A DNA stretch of 64,000 nucleotides from Setomelanomma holmii. Its lineage: Eukaryota; Ascomycota; Dothideomycetes; Pleosporales; Phaeosphaeriaceae. Positions 22,487 to 34,729 of this stretch are shown here, piece after piece; position 1 is the stretch's first letter, and every line of letters starts with the position of its first letter. The stretch lies in assembly GCA_010015745.1 (NCBI GenBank), contig ML978154.1:644668-708667 (forward strand), in the 5' to 3' direction. The position numbers and the translations under genes were made by a program. Under the pieces are notes generated by a model. It was not told where the DNA came from. It did no database searches and saw nothing but the letters and a program-made list of their open reading frames with translations.

Positions 22487-22560
22487 CTTCGCTGTGTATG
22501 TTGTTGGATGTTGGTGGATTCGAGCAGGAGGTGGACATTCAATGCTGCACACTCACCCTT

Positions 22561-22569
22561 ATTTATATA
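22561..22569 (-). promoter_or_regulatory. TATA box of the flavoenzyme gene
   Basis: Read on the minus strand this is TATATAAAT, about 75 nt upstream of the ATG at 22486. It is a strong TATA match. Confidence 0.6.
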
Positions 22570-23406
22570 CATCATCCATCTTCTCCCAAACAGGCAGTTG
22601 AAAAGGTCCAATCCTGGACCGTAATTTCGACCTCATCTCGTCCGATCGTCGTTCAATCCCTGTCAAGAGTCCTACAAACGTCTTCTGCAATCCTAGGATG
22701 GCACCGCCCCGTTGACCATATGTCATTTCGCAAGTGCGACTACGTTAGGGCTGGCAACGGTCCTATGCATGTCCAACGTACTTATTAAGGATCTACGACG
22801 GGTACCGTATCTGCTGTACGAGATATTTCCGACGATGTTGTGCAGGCACCCCAGGTCTTGTTTCGCGTTCGGACCAATCGCTATGCGTGTCGGTTTCGCA
22901 TCCGCATTCTCGCTCTCGAAACATGCAGATCGTTTATGTGCGGCACAAGCCGCAAGTCTATTTCATGGTCGAACAGAAACGTCCTGGATGTTTGTTAGTG
23001 TTTTGCAAGGCTAGCATTACAAGTGGTCGTCATTATGCCTCCCACGTGGCGATGCCAGAGGCTTGAACGAGGCTCAGTCAACGGGTTGTTTCTGACAGAT
23101 TCCGCCACAGAGCTCCAGACCGTAGAGCATGGGCGTGCCCATCCATACTCTCCTAGGCCAGAATGTTCGAGACTGCAAATCCACATAAGCATGAGGTCGT
23201 CCCGTCCATGAGGCTACAGGGTGCTTGTGCGTGCGAATTGAGTTGTATTGTTCCAAAATCGAGTCTATATCGCTAATCGATGCAAGATACAAAAGGTGTA
23301 CGCCGACAAATGGTAATCTTGCTTGAATCCAAACTCCGATGCAATGCAATCATGCAAGGCTGGGTATATGCGGTCGACTTTGCTGTGTGTATGTTGTTAG
23401 TGATGG
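22570..23406. other. Intergenic region
   Basis: This lies between the flavoenzyme promoter and the 3' end of the Usp1 gene. No gene is recognisable. Confidence 0.45.
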
Positions 23407-26400
23407 CTATTGCGCTACGGTGGTTTTTGACAGGTTCGATCTGGGGTTTGCGTCCTTTCGTAGCTGTCGAACTAATGCTTCAAGCTTTCTCCGTTCTTCT
23501 TGTTCAGCCTGCATATATGTCAGCCTCGTTCCCCTCTAGTCACTTGCTTTGGAGACTCACCCTCAGGGCCTTTAGTCCTTCTGCTGTCCGATCTCTCATC
23601 ATCTTTCTGAAGTCCTCCCTCAACATCCTGATGCTTGTGGCGCCCATGTCCATTGACCCAGGAGCTCCGTTGGGCATCCCTGGGCTTCGAACACCAAGCC
23701 ATTTGACCTTTTCGTCACTAAGTTCACGCTCGAGAGCTTCCTTGTCGTCGCGCAGCTTGTCGATCTGCGACTCGAGGACGTCACGATCCTTCTCATTCTG
23801 GATCGCATCTCGAGTCAACGCCTCATACTCTGATGCCATGCCTGAGAGCTCTGCTTTAAGGTTCCGCTCTGACTGTCGGGCTTCCGCTTCGGATTGCGAG
23901 GCTGCATCCTGGACCTTGCGGAGCGCTGTGAGTTCGTCCATCAGTGCCTGGTTCTTCTCGGTAAGCTCGTCAAGCTCTCTCTTGATAGCCGGGTTGGCGG
24001 CTGAATCAGCTGCACGCTGCGCTCGGGTACCATAAGCGCCATCGAGCTCGGCTTTGGCGAATGTGAGCTCAGTAGTAAGGCGGACAATCTCCCCCTCCAG
24101 ATTGCGGAACTCATCTTCCTTCGCATTGAGGGTGTTGGTGGCCTCGAGTGAACGTGCTTCTGCTGCCTCCTTCTCGCTTGTTGCCTTTTGGAGGGTAGCC
24201 GTGACCTCATCAATCTTCGCAGCAGATTCCGAGAGCTCAGCCTGTATTGTGGCAGCTTCAACGCGAGCATCATCTTGAGCCTCGCGCAGCTTGTTCTCGA
24301 GAGCAATGGCTCGTTCTTGTGCGTCGCGTATCTGAGCTTCATATCCCGCGCTGCGTTCTTCAGCGTCACGGACCTGGACACTCGACGCAGAGTAATGTTC
24401 TTCATGGTCCTGTAGCTCCTTCTCGAGAGCCTTATTGCGTTCCTCAACATCTCGCAATTGTGTCTGGAAGGCCACAGCACTCTCTTGTACGTCCTTCAGT
24501 TGGCTTTCATAGGCAATGGCACGTTCCTTGGACTTCTTCAGATCACTCTCGAACACTACAGCTCTCTCCTGCACATTGATGAGTTGTGCCTCAAGCGCGG
24601 CATTGCGCTCCTGGGTCTCGCGATGAGCCTGCGAGTCTGTTGATATCTTTTGCTCGTCGAATTGCTGCAACTGGATGATAGCATGCTGTAGCTCATCTTC
24701 CATGGACTTCTTCTCGGATCTTGCGCTTAGGACTTGCTCGTTCAATCGCTCGAATTCGGCCTCTTTCTGAGCGTCAGACTTGTTATTCAGCTCGCGTTGC
24801 TGCTTGATCTGGCGTATCAGGACAGATTGTTTTTCTTTCAGCTTGGTAGCTTGGCTAAACAGCCATTGAACCTTGGAGGAGAACGCAGGGAGCGAGAAAG
24901 CTTCGTTTGCGTTGTAGTCTTCATCAGGCGATAGTTGTTCGTCAGCGTCCGCGTCATCGGCAAGCATACGGCGGCGTTCGCGTTTCCTTTCTCGAGCCTC
25001 TTCCTCGCCAGCTTGAATGACCTGCCACAAGCCCATGAGTGTGGTCTCGTACTTTTCAGTCATTTCGCCTTTCTCGTTGTCCTGCGCCCTGGATCTGAGA
25101 TCGTCCAGCTGCTCATTCAGCGAGTACTGAATCTGCTCAAGATTGTAAAAGGAATACTCCATGTAGTTGAGCTGCTCTGTAGGTGCACCGCCAGTGACTG
25201 GAGGAGGCGGGGTAATCTTCTCTGCATCTTCAGTGTTTGCTCGACTAAGCACGGCATACAGTTGGTTGTTGATGCCTTCAAGACGCCCTTCGACTTCACT
25301 TAGGGAGTGTCTGGACCTTGTGCGCATGTTTGCTTGCTCTGCGCTGACGTTGCGGAGACCTTGATCCAGGAAGTCCAGCTGCCGGTTGATCATTGAATCC
25401 GGACTGCCATCACGATCGACTGCTGGTAGTTCGTATTCTGCTGCGCGATCTGGATTGGCCTGCACAAGCAGTGTCCTCAGCTTTTCGTTCATCTCCTCGA
25501 GCCGTTTCGCTGTCGACTCAATGGCCTCCTTTTGGCGATCGTTCGACTCGGAGTGGTGCAGAGTTCCACTTTGCAGCACGTTCATAAGGGTGTCAAGGTT
25601 CTCTGGTGATCGGTAGAAGCTTCTCTCGTCGAAATAGTCGTCGCCTCGCGCGCCGTTCGATCGACTGACGTCGTATGTGTCAAGACTCGCAGGACTGTCG
25701 GGTCTCCGATATCCGTCCTCAGACATGCCTGCGTTCTCGTTGCGCCGCTTTGGGCCCTTGTGCGTTAGCTGCAGTACTGCAGCAGTGTGCATTAGCAATT
25801 GCATATCGATCATTCGCATGCGAGACTCGGTCTCAAGAAGCTCCCGGGTGAACTCCTCGACTTTCTTGTTGCTCGCCTCGAGCCCTGCCTGCGATTTCGC
25901 GTCGTATGCCTGCACTGCATTGCTGCCCTTGCTACTCAATCCTCTTGTGTGTCCGTTTGGCTTTTTCGACGCCAATCGGCTCAGCGACCGTGTCGCATCG
26001 CGAATCTTAGTCTCCGACTCAAGTTTCTTTCTCACAGTGGCCAGCCGCGCGTCCAGCGTCTTCTGCTCCTGCTTTAGCGATTCGACCTCCTCCACGGTGA
26101 GGATGTCGAAGTACTGGCTGTCTCCGATCGCCGTTTCCACCAGCAAGTGCATAGCCACCGGGTCGGTGTTGAGCACCTCGGAGCTTCTTTTCCTCAATTC
26201 GCGCGACGCATATCCTCCATTCTCTCGCACCGTATCTCGGCGGCCATCTACGAACACATCTGGCGGTGGAATGAAGGCGCTGGCTCCGAATCGTGGTGAG
26301 ATTTGGTAGGCCATCGGGTAGAAGCTGGGCGAGGGTGCGCCTATGCCGGACGGGTAGTTGGAGGTGGGCGAGGGATAGTCGTACATAGGCCGTGGACTGA

Positions 26401-26449
26401 GGGCGTCGCCAGCCCACGTCTGCTGCCTGCGCAAGCCATTGCTATTCAT
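23407..26449 (-). CDS. Usp1-domain (up-regulated during septation) coiled-coil protein
   Basis: Two coding exons (26449-23561, 23508-23407; 52-nt intron) give 996 residues. After a Pro/Ser/Tyr-rich N-terminus, residues about 110-190 form the Usp1 region (DPVAMHLLVETAIGDSQYFD ... KIRDATRSLSRLASKK). From about 280 to the end the chain is an almost continuous coiled coil rich in Glu, Gln, Lys and Arg, including repeated Q..ERA.A.E.QL.D blocks around residues 640-760. Related fungal proteins act in septation or polarity. The ATG at 26447-26449 is chosen for its GGCACCATG context: the open frame upstream begins exactly at a GTGAGT donor (26593), so that segment is likely a 5' UTR intron ending in CTAG at 26455. 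Confidence 0.85.
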
Positions 26450-26454
26450 GGTGC

Positions 26455-26593
26455 CTAGCATGACTTGTCGCCGGTACGATATGAAGCCCGACTCGGGGTT
26501 ACGTAGGCGTGTGGTGGGAGTTCGGACGGTAAGAGCGACTGGGCCGTAGACGAGGAGCAAACTCGCGGTCGAGCGAGCGCAGAAGGTACTCAC
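26455..26593 (-). other. Probable 5' UTR intron of the Usp1-domain gene
   Basis: On the minus strand the segment starts GTGAGTACC and ends ATGCTAG just before the chosen ATG. The frame is open through it, but the start would be GTG and the residues look unlike the rest of the protein. Confidence 0.5.
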
Positions 26594-27029
26594 GGTGAAG
26601 GAAGCATGGTGAGGAGCGTGTCTTCACTCAGGGGAGGGTGTGGAAATTCGCCAGGCGCGTGTTGCTGGGAGATGCTGGCCGGGCTTTGAGTTGCGGCTGT
26701 CGTGGAATGTTCGCCAGGGGTCCGTCAAAGGGGCCGCTAGCTTGCGCGGGATCATCGCGGTTAGCACTTGGCAGGAACCGCCCCTCCCCCCACCATAGAT
26801 GCCGCGGTCATCGTATTCGTCGATTGTTTTGACGACACGAGTGGTTAAAGCAGCCTGGTGTAGGCCGCCGCGATTTGCCCCTCCAGATAGGACGCCGTGA
26901 AGCTTTCTAGACTACAGCCCTGCACCTGTACATGACGTTTCCAGGAATCGACAAAACTTCAGATTGTGCATAAAGCGCCGATCTCCGACTATCAAATTGA
27001 GATTTGCATTGTCTCCAGCTGGAGGAAAG
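26594..27029. promoter_or_regulatory. Divergent promoter region, Usp1-domain gene and NAT
   Basis: About 440 bp lie between the two transcription units. No TATA box is clear. Confidence 0.4.
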
Positions 27030-27962
27030 ATGGCTGCTGAGCGTGCGAGGCCTCAGTACACCAAGGAGCAGCTCTCCAAGTACTTTGACCGCCTCAAGAT
27101 ACCTGAAGACAAGCGGCAATTTGAAGTGGCAAAGTTGAAGCCCGGAGATGCTCTCACGTATCTCGCGCTTCTGCAGAAGCATCATCTGTCGGAAATACCC
27201 TTCGAGAACTTGACTCTGCACTACTCAACGCACCGCCAAGTCTCGATTCATCCTGAGGTTCTGTTTACGAAGATCATTGGAGACAATAATGGCCGCGGAG
27301 GGTACTGCATGGAGAATAACTGCTTATTTGGGACTTTCCTCTACACGCTCGGCTTTGCCATCTATTCTGGAGGTGCTCGCGTGTTTGACAATGGTGCATG
27401 GACAGGCTGGTCGCATATGGTCAACATGATAACCATCGAGGATATCAAGTACCACGTGGACGTTGGGTTCGGCGCAGATGGGCCAGTTGTACCAATGCCT
27501 CTCGATCGCTCGGGCACCATCCAGTCACACATCAGCCCTGCGAAGACTCGCCTCCAATGGCGCAACATCCCTGGCAACAATGATCCCAATCAACGTCTTT
27601 GGGTGTATGAACATCGCTGGGATGACGATTCTGAGTGGATTGTCAGATATTGCTATACCGAATTGGAGTTTCAACCTTGTGACTACAACATTATCAACTC
27701 GTACACATCGACGAGCCACAAGACCTTTTTCACACGCACGATCATCGCGGACAAGAAGATCCTGGACGACAAGGGTGAGTTCGCTGGCAGTCTCATCATG
27801 TTTGGCAACACCATCAAGTGGAGGATCCACGGTTCGAAAGAGAAGGAGATCGAGCTTGAGACTGAAGCAGACAGACTGGAGGCGCTTGAGAAGTATTTTG
27901 GGATCAAGTTCGGAGAGGCGGAGCGAGACGGGATTCGTGGGCTTGCCTCACAGCTTCAGTAG
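27030..27962 (+). CDS. NAT: Arylamine N-acetyltransferase
   Basis: A single exon encodes 310 residues, starting at AAAGATGG (27030). The enzyme transfers acetyl (or malonyl in some fungi) from CoA to arylamines and hydrazines in the cytosol, a detoxification role against plant or microbial amines. The Cys-His-Asp triad is complete: RGGYCMENN (about residue 96), WSHMVNM and HVDVGFG. The N-terminal helix and IPFENLTLHY are typical of the family. Length is close to the family norm (about 280-340). Upstream in-frame residues (from 26964) look non-conserved and are left out. Confidence 0.92.
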   Translation: MAAERARPQYTKEQLSKYFDRLKIPEDKRQFEVAKLKPGDALTYLALLQKHHLSEIPFENLTLHYSTHRQVSIHPEVLFTKIIGDNNGRGGYCMENNCLFGTFLYTLGFAIYSGGARVFDNGAWTGWSHMVNMITIEDIKYHVDVGFGADGPVVPMPLDRSGTIQSHISPAKTRLQWRNIPGNNDPNQRLWVYEHRWDDDSEWIVRYCYTELEFQPCDYNIINSYTSTSHKTFFTRTIIADKKILDDKGEFAGSLIMFGNTIKWRIHGSKEKEIELETEADRLEALEKYFGIKFGEAERDGIRGLASQLQ

Positions 27963-28073
27963 AAAGACGATTGTGACACAGAGATGACCAAGTTGTTGTT
28001 GTTGTCGAGATTGATTGAAACCCTTGTGATTCTGTCGTATATACACATGCCGGTTTTCGTTCTTACTCCGCGC

Positions 28074-28536
28074 TCAAATGAATCGTTGTTCGCACTGCAA
28101 ATGGTCAGCATACTGCGACTATATCGCATGGGTCTTTCCATACCCTCCATGGGTTGTTCAGCTCGAAACCAGGTGGCGCAACTGGCTTATCTGTCTGTCC
28201 TCGCATGAAGCCGGTGAGCCTGCGGTCACGTTCCATCACTGTATGCTTTCAGTAGGTTGAATGAGGTCATCGTGGAGTGGTCGTACTTTGCTGCACAGGT
28301 GTCAGTGAAGCTGTTAACAAGTGCGACACGTATGCTACTCACCTGATCCCACTGGTCAATGCCGCGCCTGGACCTCTTGCCACCATTCTGGATCTCCTTG
28401 AGCTTCCCGACCGACACGGCGCTGAATGCGAAGAACTGCGTGTGCTGTTAGCAGGACCCCTCGCGGCCAATGGCGGAGGTGGGCTTACGCCGGTCATGAT
28501 CGCATACGGTAGCAAAGCCTCGAATGGGACGCCCAT
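28074..28536 (-). CDS. NDUFA1: NADH:ubiquinone oxidoreductase MWFE subunit (NDUFA1-type), with a 4-nt micro-exon
   Basis: Five exons are proposed: 28536-28489, 28435-28343, 28290-28287 (4 nt), 28238-28144 and 28094-28074, giving 86 residues. This is a small single-helix accessory subunit of mitochondrial complex I. The N-terminus PFEALLPYAIMTG-FFAFSAV forms the membrane helix, followed by DQWDQ-QMMERDRRLTGF and PVAPPGFELNNPWR, all family hallmarks. Joining exon 2 to exon 4 directly gives a stop (CAG TGA). Inserting the micro-exon CAAA, which is flanked by AG and GT, yields CAG CAA ATG ATG GAA and restores the conserved motif. All introns are GT...AG (48-53 nt). Confidence 0.85.
28287..28290 (-). 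other. 4-nt micro-exon in the MWFE gene
   Basis: CAAA on the minus strand is preceded by ...GTGCAG and followed by GTACGA.... It completes Gln-Met between DQWDQ and MERDRRLTG. The flanking introns are 52 nt (28342-28291) and 48 nt (28286-28239). Confidence 0.65.
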
Positions 28537-29120
28537 GGTTGCGGTTGGGCGTGGCGCTGTGGTGTGGTGAATGGGTGCGTTATTGTGAGGTCGCAGCGTA
28601 GAGTTGAGGGCGAGAGTGGGTGGTCCCTGCGCTCTCCCCGTGGACAACCAGAGTAAAGGGTGCTGTCCTCAAGCGGCCTGGAATCCCATCACCACGCCCT
28701 CTACGGCCAAGCTGCAATTATTCCGAGTGTCGCTCGACATCATACGTTCCTGCGACCCGCTCAAAGAACCGCCTCTGCGCCCCCGTTTGCTGCAACAATT
28801 GCGCGCGCCGGCATCGCACACCTCCGCCTCCCCACGGCGACGAACAACACAACAACACGACAACACGCCTTCCGCAGCACTCCCAGCCACTCTCCACACA
28901 GTCAAGCGGCAAGTCACGATACGATTACACGGGATTTGCACGTTCAGCGGTCTCAAAAGCTACACCAACGCGCTACAACGCCCTCACGACGCGCTCCTAC
29001 ATGCGAGCATCAGCGAGCCGCCCACCGTCCGTGCGACCGACGCAGCAGAGCACGTAGAGCACTCCAGTTGCGACGGTGGCGTATTTTGCATCCAAGTTGG
29101 CGGCTGTCGTCTCCTTCGCT
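28537..29120. promoter_or_regulatory. Divergent promoter between MWFE and the MYST acetyltransferase
   Basis: A 584-bp region of head-to-head starts is rich in short CA/AC tracts (CAACACAACAACACGACAAC near 28845). Open frames here are low complexity and are not called. Confidence 0.45.
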
Positions 29121-32100
29121 ATGGCGGAGCCCGGCAGGCTCATGGGCCAGACCGCGAGCAACGCCGACCTGGAGGACGTAGATGCGGACGGAGACTACGA
29201 AATGGATGACGAATACGAGCAGGAGCAGGCTGCAGAGACACGAACTCCACGGGCGGACGGCCACAGCACCGATGCCGAAGGCTCCGACATAGATGCCGAG
29301 GGCGAAGAGGTCGACGACGACGAAGATGAAGCCGAGCCGGTGGGCGCTGTCAAGATAAACCTGCGTCGAGCTGCGTCCTCAGACGAGGAGGACTATGACA
29401 ACGACGAAGACGCTGCCGCCAACTCCTCGGATGCCAAGACCAGCGACAGCGAAGATGAGTCGAGCGCCGAGTCGGAAGAGGAAGCCCCATGGCAAGCCGA
29501 GAGTGAGAATGGCGAAGAGAACGAGGTCGCAAAGTCAGACCCCAATGTGTGCATGTGAGTTGCAGCTGCAGTAATCGCGAGAGACGACCTGTGCAAATAC
29601 TGATTCTGACCAGCTACTGCAATCAAGATGAGGAAAACGACCCCAGCGAAGACTATGAAGAATATCTCGCATGTGGTGTTTGTGGAGACAACGGTAAGGA
29701 ATTCATTGCGTGTTTGACATGAAAGAGTCGGTTAGCTGACATGATCTTTTGTACCTGCAGCACATCGGCAATGCGCCCGTGACGCTAACACGCTAAGCCC
29801 CGATGACGGTATAGTTGCCCGTTCTGCTCATGTCAAGTACAATGTACGCTAATTCTGATAGACGCAAAACACTGGCGGTGCAGCGCCTGCATACAAAACG
29901 ACTTGCACGAGGAGAGCCAAGAAGAGGATGAGCCAACAGAATCACTCACTCGTCGCAGATTGTCTTCTGTGCCAAAGCTTGCTAGGGACTTGCTGCCATC
30001 ACATCGTGGCGTTGATCCTGGCGGGCACTCGATATTCAAAGAGCTTATTCTTCCAGATGATCCTCCAGATGGTACTCGCTCGCTGCGGAAGCGCAAGGCT
30101 TCACATGAGGAGGAGGTGCCACAACCTGTGCGTACCAACAGGAAAAAGCGACGGCCGTCCGAGATATCCAAAACCTCGGCGGTCGGAGCATCAGCTACAG
30201 CTTCGTCACCTGCTCCCAGACCGAGGAGTGCAAGAAGTGTGCGAAGTGCTGTGACCGACGGCCATGAGGCGGAAGGTGACGCAGACCACACTGCATCCGA
30301 TGGAGACGGCAACCGTCGCACCCGCGTCCGCCCACGCCGAACCGGGGAAAAGAGGTCCAATGACAAGCGGCCCTTTGCTTGGATAGAAGAACAGCAAGGC
30401 CTTAGTCTGATTATGGCCTTTCACCTTAATAATGAGAAAGTCCAAAAGATTGTGACGGCGAAGCCGAACAAGAAGAAGGTACTTACGATAGATCGAGATG
30501 TCATTGATAAAGAGGAGGAGCGGAAAGAGCGGCGACGCGAGAGAGACAGAGAAAGGCGAGAACGCGAGAGGAGAGCTCGGCAAGCATTGAGAGAGTCGCC
30601 AGAGCTAACACATTACCCACCTGTTCAGGTACACTACTCAACGCCATTCCATGGATTCTCGGAAAAAGAAGACGAGACGAAGAGCAAACCCTACGGTGGC
30701 GTGCTCTCGGAAGCAGATGCCGACACATCAAAAACGTACCCCAACCAGGCTGACCGGAAACGATTCGAGGATGCTCGCGTCAAGGCCGAGGAAGACTGGA
30801 AAGAGAAGCAGGACACGCTCTACGCTCATCTGGAGACCGCTAAGCCAGCTAAGCAAACAGCCACCGCGAGCAAGATCAAATGCGTCAACTTTGGCGGATG
30901 GGAAATCGACACCTGGCACGCCGCACCATATCCGGAGGAGTATAGCAAGAATCGGGTACTATACATTTGCGAGTTCTGTCTAAAATACATGAACTCGGAC
31001 TATGTTGCATGGCGGCACAAGGTACGTGGTTCTACGATGCTGTCTTCATTTCAGGGACTCATGACACGCAGCTCAAATGCCCTGCCAAGCACCCGCCCGG
31101 TGACGAGATCTATCGCGACGGGAAGTACTCTTTCTTCGAAGTGGACGGGCGGAAGAACCCTGTCTACTGTCAGAACCTCTGTCTTCTGGCAAAGCTCTTC
31201 TTAGGCTCCAAGACGCTCTACTACGATGTCGAACCCTTCCTCTTCTATGTCATGACTGAAAACGACAATTATGGTTGCCACTTTGTCGGATACTTCTCGA
31301 AGGAGAAACGACCTAGCTCGCTCAACAACGTCTCGTGTATCCTGGTCCTCCCCATCCACATGCGCAAAGGATATGGACAATATCTGATCGAGTTTTCGTA
31401 CCTCTTGACGCGCGTTGAGAAGAAAACGGGAAGTCCGGAGAAGCCGCTCAGTGACATGGGTCTCGTGAGCTACCGGAAATACTGGCGGCTGGTCCTCTGT
31501 GAGGAGCTCCTGCAGCAGAAAGGGCCGATCAGCATCTCTGCCATATCCGACCGGACTGGCATGACCCCAGATGACATTGTGTCTGCGCTGGAAGGACTTC
31601 GTGCTCTTGTGCGAGATCCAGTAACAAAGAAGTACGCATTCCGCCTCGATACCAACTACTTCAAGCAGTACATCGAGAAGTGTAACGCGCAAGATAACCC
31701 GAAGATCAACCCCGAGTGTCTAGTATGGACCCCATACGTCATGGGCCGCTTCGGTCAGTATGAAGATGGTCCGGCGCTGCAGACCGTGCAGCAGCGTGAT
31801 GAAGTGGAAGAGGACGAGCCGCAAGCTCCTGAGGAGGGGGTACAACAGGCTATGTTTGCTAAGACGAATGGATTGAGTAAAGAGTACGAAGGCGGAACAG
31901 GAGACGAAGCTGACCCAGCGACTCCGGCCATGCCTGCGGATGACTCTGTTAACGGCGGCTCCCCAGCTCCAGGTACGCCGCTCGCAAATGGTTCGATGAT
32001 CGCGCTCGCTGGTTCGCAGATGGCAACGAGTGAACCCGCAATACCACCAACACGATACGAGATCTTCCCTCCTATTCCTGGTCAACCTTCGACAAAGCGA

Positions 32101-32574
32101 CGTCCCGGACGGCCATTTGGCACGCGACGACGCACAAGCACACCGAATCGAGTACGCAACTCATCTCTTTCGATACACACAGCGCCTGTTTCGAAGATCC
32201 AGCTTTCGCCTAGCAGGCTTGCAAAGGGCTCACCAACAGCCAATGGCGCCCTTACACCAGGCACAATCTCTTTGCGCCGCACAAGAAGTCGACTCGGCGA
32301 AAGCGTGACCAACGGCGAGGACATGGAAGATGGCGGCGCAGTCAAAGCTGTCACTACCAATGGTCGCCGCAGCACACGTAGCTCCGCCAGCTCACTAGGA
32401 AGTCCTCGTGTCGGCAAAGACATCAAAGGCAAAGGCAAAGCCATACTAATAGAAGAGGACGAGCAAGACGAAGACGCCGACGCAGACGGCGACTATGACG
32501 AAGATGCGGAAGGCGACATGGATATCGACGCAGAGGGAGAAGAAGATGATGATATTGTTATGGCAGGCGCTTGA
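29121..32574 (+). CDS. SAS3: MYST-family histone acetyltransferase with N-terminal PHD finger (Sas3-like)
   Basis: Five exons (29121-29554, 29614-29693, 29761-29808, 29862-31021, 31072-32574) give 1074 residues. An acidic N-terminus leads into a PHD finger spread over four exons (CIYCNQDEENDP, CGVCGDNAHRQCARD, HWRCSAC). A basic, Arg/Glu-rich linker follows. The MYST domain begins at IKCVNFGGWEIDTW, with the C2HC zinc finger CEFCLKYMNSDYVAWRHK-LKC, acetyl-CoA loop LPIHMRKGYGQYLIEFSYLL and PLSDMGLVSYRKYW. The C-terminal tail has Pro/Thr-rich and Arg-rich patches and an acidic end. The family acetylates histone H3/H4 in NuA3-like nuclear complexes. The ATG at 29121 is used; the codon at 29076 is GTG. 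Confidence 0.92.
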
Positions 32575-33269
32575 TTCCCACGTTCTCTTCCAGCGGCTAT
32601 TGCATACCTCGGCCTGGATGTTCTGGCGCGAATGTACTTTTACTTGGCGATATTGCATGATACCTTGGGGCGCGACGGCAGTTTGGCAGCAAATGCTCGT
32701 GGGTCACTTCATTGGTGCGCGTAGCATCAGGGCAGCTGGGAAGACTTCGCTCTGCTTTACCATCAATATACTTAATATTTTGACTAAGCCCGGGAGCCTT
32801 CGCGTCGTAGGGAAGGCTCTGCGAGCACGCTCAGGCAGTCTTCTTCCAGTCGAGAACCATCCTCATAACCGCACGCGTCGCCGAAAAGATACTCAGGGCC
32901 TTCAAGAGCGTGCACCAATCCAAACCTTTCCTCCAAAAAGCTCGTCTCCAATGCGTAACCCATCCGCCCTCCACTTACCTAACGGAAACAGCTCCGAACG
33001 CTCAGGTACCTACACGATCTTCCCCGTAAAACGCGCTTTCTCCACACCAATATCCCTACAAGGCGCGGACATGACGTCGCTTTCGACGACCCCGGGCACG
33101 ATTTATCCGATCTCCCGACGCGACACGAGCGATCTGCAAATTATGCTTCCATTGAGAAAGGTTACCGACAAATGCTAAGATGGAATCTTGGCCATGAGGA
33201 GTTTTTTAAGATCGGTACGTCGCCGGGGTGCTTGCGAGGTATCCAGGATTCTGGAAACTTGAGGTAGAG
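32575..33269. other. Intergenic region
   Basis: It contains the MYST gene 3' region and the GH5 promoter. The open frames have no protein-like features. Confidence 0.45.
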
Positions 33270-34729
33270 ATGTTGGGACTACGGATATTGCTCACGTCTG
33301 CTGTCGCGGTTGCAGTTGTGTCTGCTGCATCTGTAGCAGAAGTTATGCATGATGTGAACTTTCGGTATCATGCCAGGAGACAGGTCGCGAATGGGACGAG
33401 TCCGGCTTTCAGGGGGCCGTATAGCACGTCTGGGAGAGATATTGTCGACAGCAAGGGGAACAAAATCACATGGGCCGGCGTCAATTGGCCTTTGAGCGGT
33501 ATATTAGATGGCTCTTTTCAAGAAGGACATTGCTGATTTGAAATGCAGGTGAGACAATGATCCCCGAAGGCCTCGAATGGGCATCCGCATCAGATATCCT
33601 CGACGATGTCGCGAGCGTGGGCTTCAACTACATTCGCATGGGTTACGCCATCGAAATGATCGATCAGGTCTACGACCGAAATGGCGAAGACGTTCCTCTC
33701 GAAGTCGCCATGATCCACGCACTGGGATATGTCAACGGCACAAAGGTCACAAACGAGATTGTCCAGAAGAATCCCGGCTGGACCAGCCAGACGACACGCT
33801 TCGAGATCTGGAGCGACATCGCAAAGATTGCTGCCACAAAGGGTGTCTTTATCAGCCCCGACGTCCACGTCGGCAAAGCGCAATGGTGCTGCTCCCACAT
33901 CGACGGCAACGCCTGGTTCGACGACCTTAACTTCAACGCCTCGCATTGGCGCCGCGGGCTCTCCTACGTCGCCAACTGGGCCAAAGACCACCCCAACGTC
34001 GTCAGCATGTCTCTCCGCAACGAACTTCGTGAGTCCTGGAACGTCACAAATCTCTATTACAACTGGGACACACTCATCGGCAACATGACCGCCGGCGCAG
34101 ACGTCATCCACGCCGCCAACCCCGACATCCTCATTCTCTGGGGCGGCATGCAATACGGGCAAGACCTATCCGCTCTAACATCAGGAAAGAACATCCTGAC
34201 AGCACCATGCTACAAATGCACAGCGATCCGCGACGCCGCGCGCCGCGAACCAAAGTACTTCGACCTCAGCACCTACGCGTGGGCGCACAAACTCGTCTGG
34301 GAACTGCATCTGTACAGCATGTCCGAAGACATTGACACAGGCACGTGCGATATCATCAAAGCGAACTTCTATCGCAACGGGTTCAACGCACTCGGCATAT
34401 CTCCTCCCCCGGCGTGTAACATCACATCCGACTGCCCCAGCGCTGTGCGCCAAACGCCCGTGGTTATTAGCGAATTTGGCGCTGCGCAGGATGAGACGCT
34501 GTTCAATAATACGCTGCAGAATTGTTTGAAGGACTATACGCTGGAGAACGGGATTAGTTGGATGATGTGGGGTTTGGCTGGGAGTTATAGGATTAGGTCG
34601 GGAGTACAAGGTTTCGGGGATACATGGGGAATGACGAATTATAATTGGACAGGCTGGAACTATCAGAGGGGGATTGAGGAGTATTGGAAGCCGTGGGTTG
34701 GGGGGATGAATGTTACGAGGGTTGTGTAG
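33270..34729 (+). CDS. Secreted glycoside hydrolase family 5 enzyme (cellulase-like)
   Basis: Two exons (33270-33498, 33549-34729) give 469 residues. A signal peptide (MLGLRILLTSAVAVAVVSA) is followed by a short pro-like stretch and a GH5 (beta/alpha)8 barrel: ITWAGVNWPLSGETMIPEGL, FNYIRMGYAIEMID, VFISPDVHVGKAQWCC. The acid/base glutamate is in MSLRNELRES and the nucleophile in VVISEFGAAQDE. Many NxS/T sequons suggest N-glycosylation. The enzyme should act outside the cell on beta-glucan or a related polysaccharide; the exact substrate cannot be read from sequence. It sits head to tail with a GH43 gene, which fits joint use in plant polysaccharide breakdown. Confidence 0.88.

Noticed and set aside
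25677..26309. 210-codon plus-strand frame within the Usp1 gene
   Set aside because: Antisense shadow of a long coiled-coil coding region; Ser-rich and without features.
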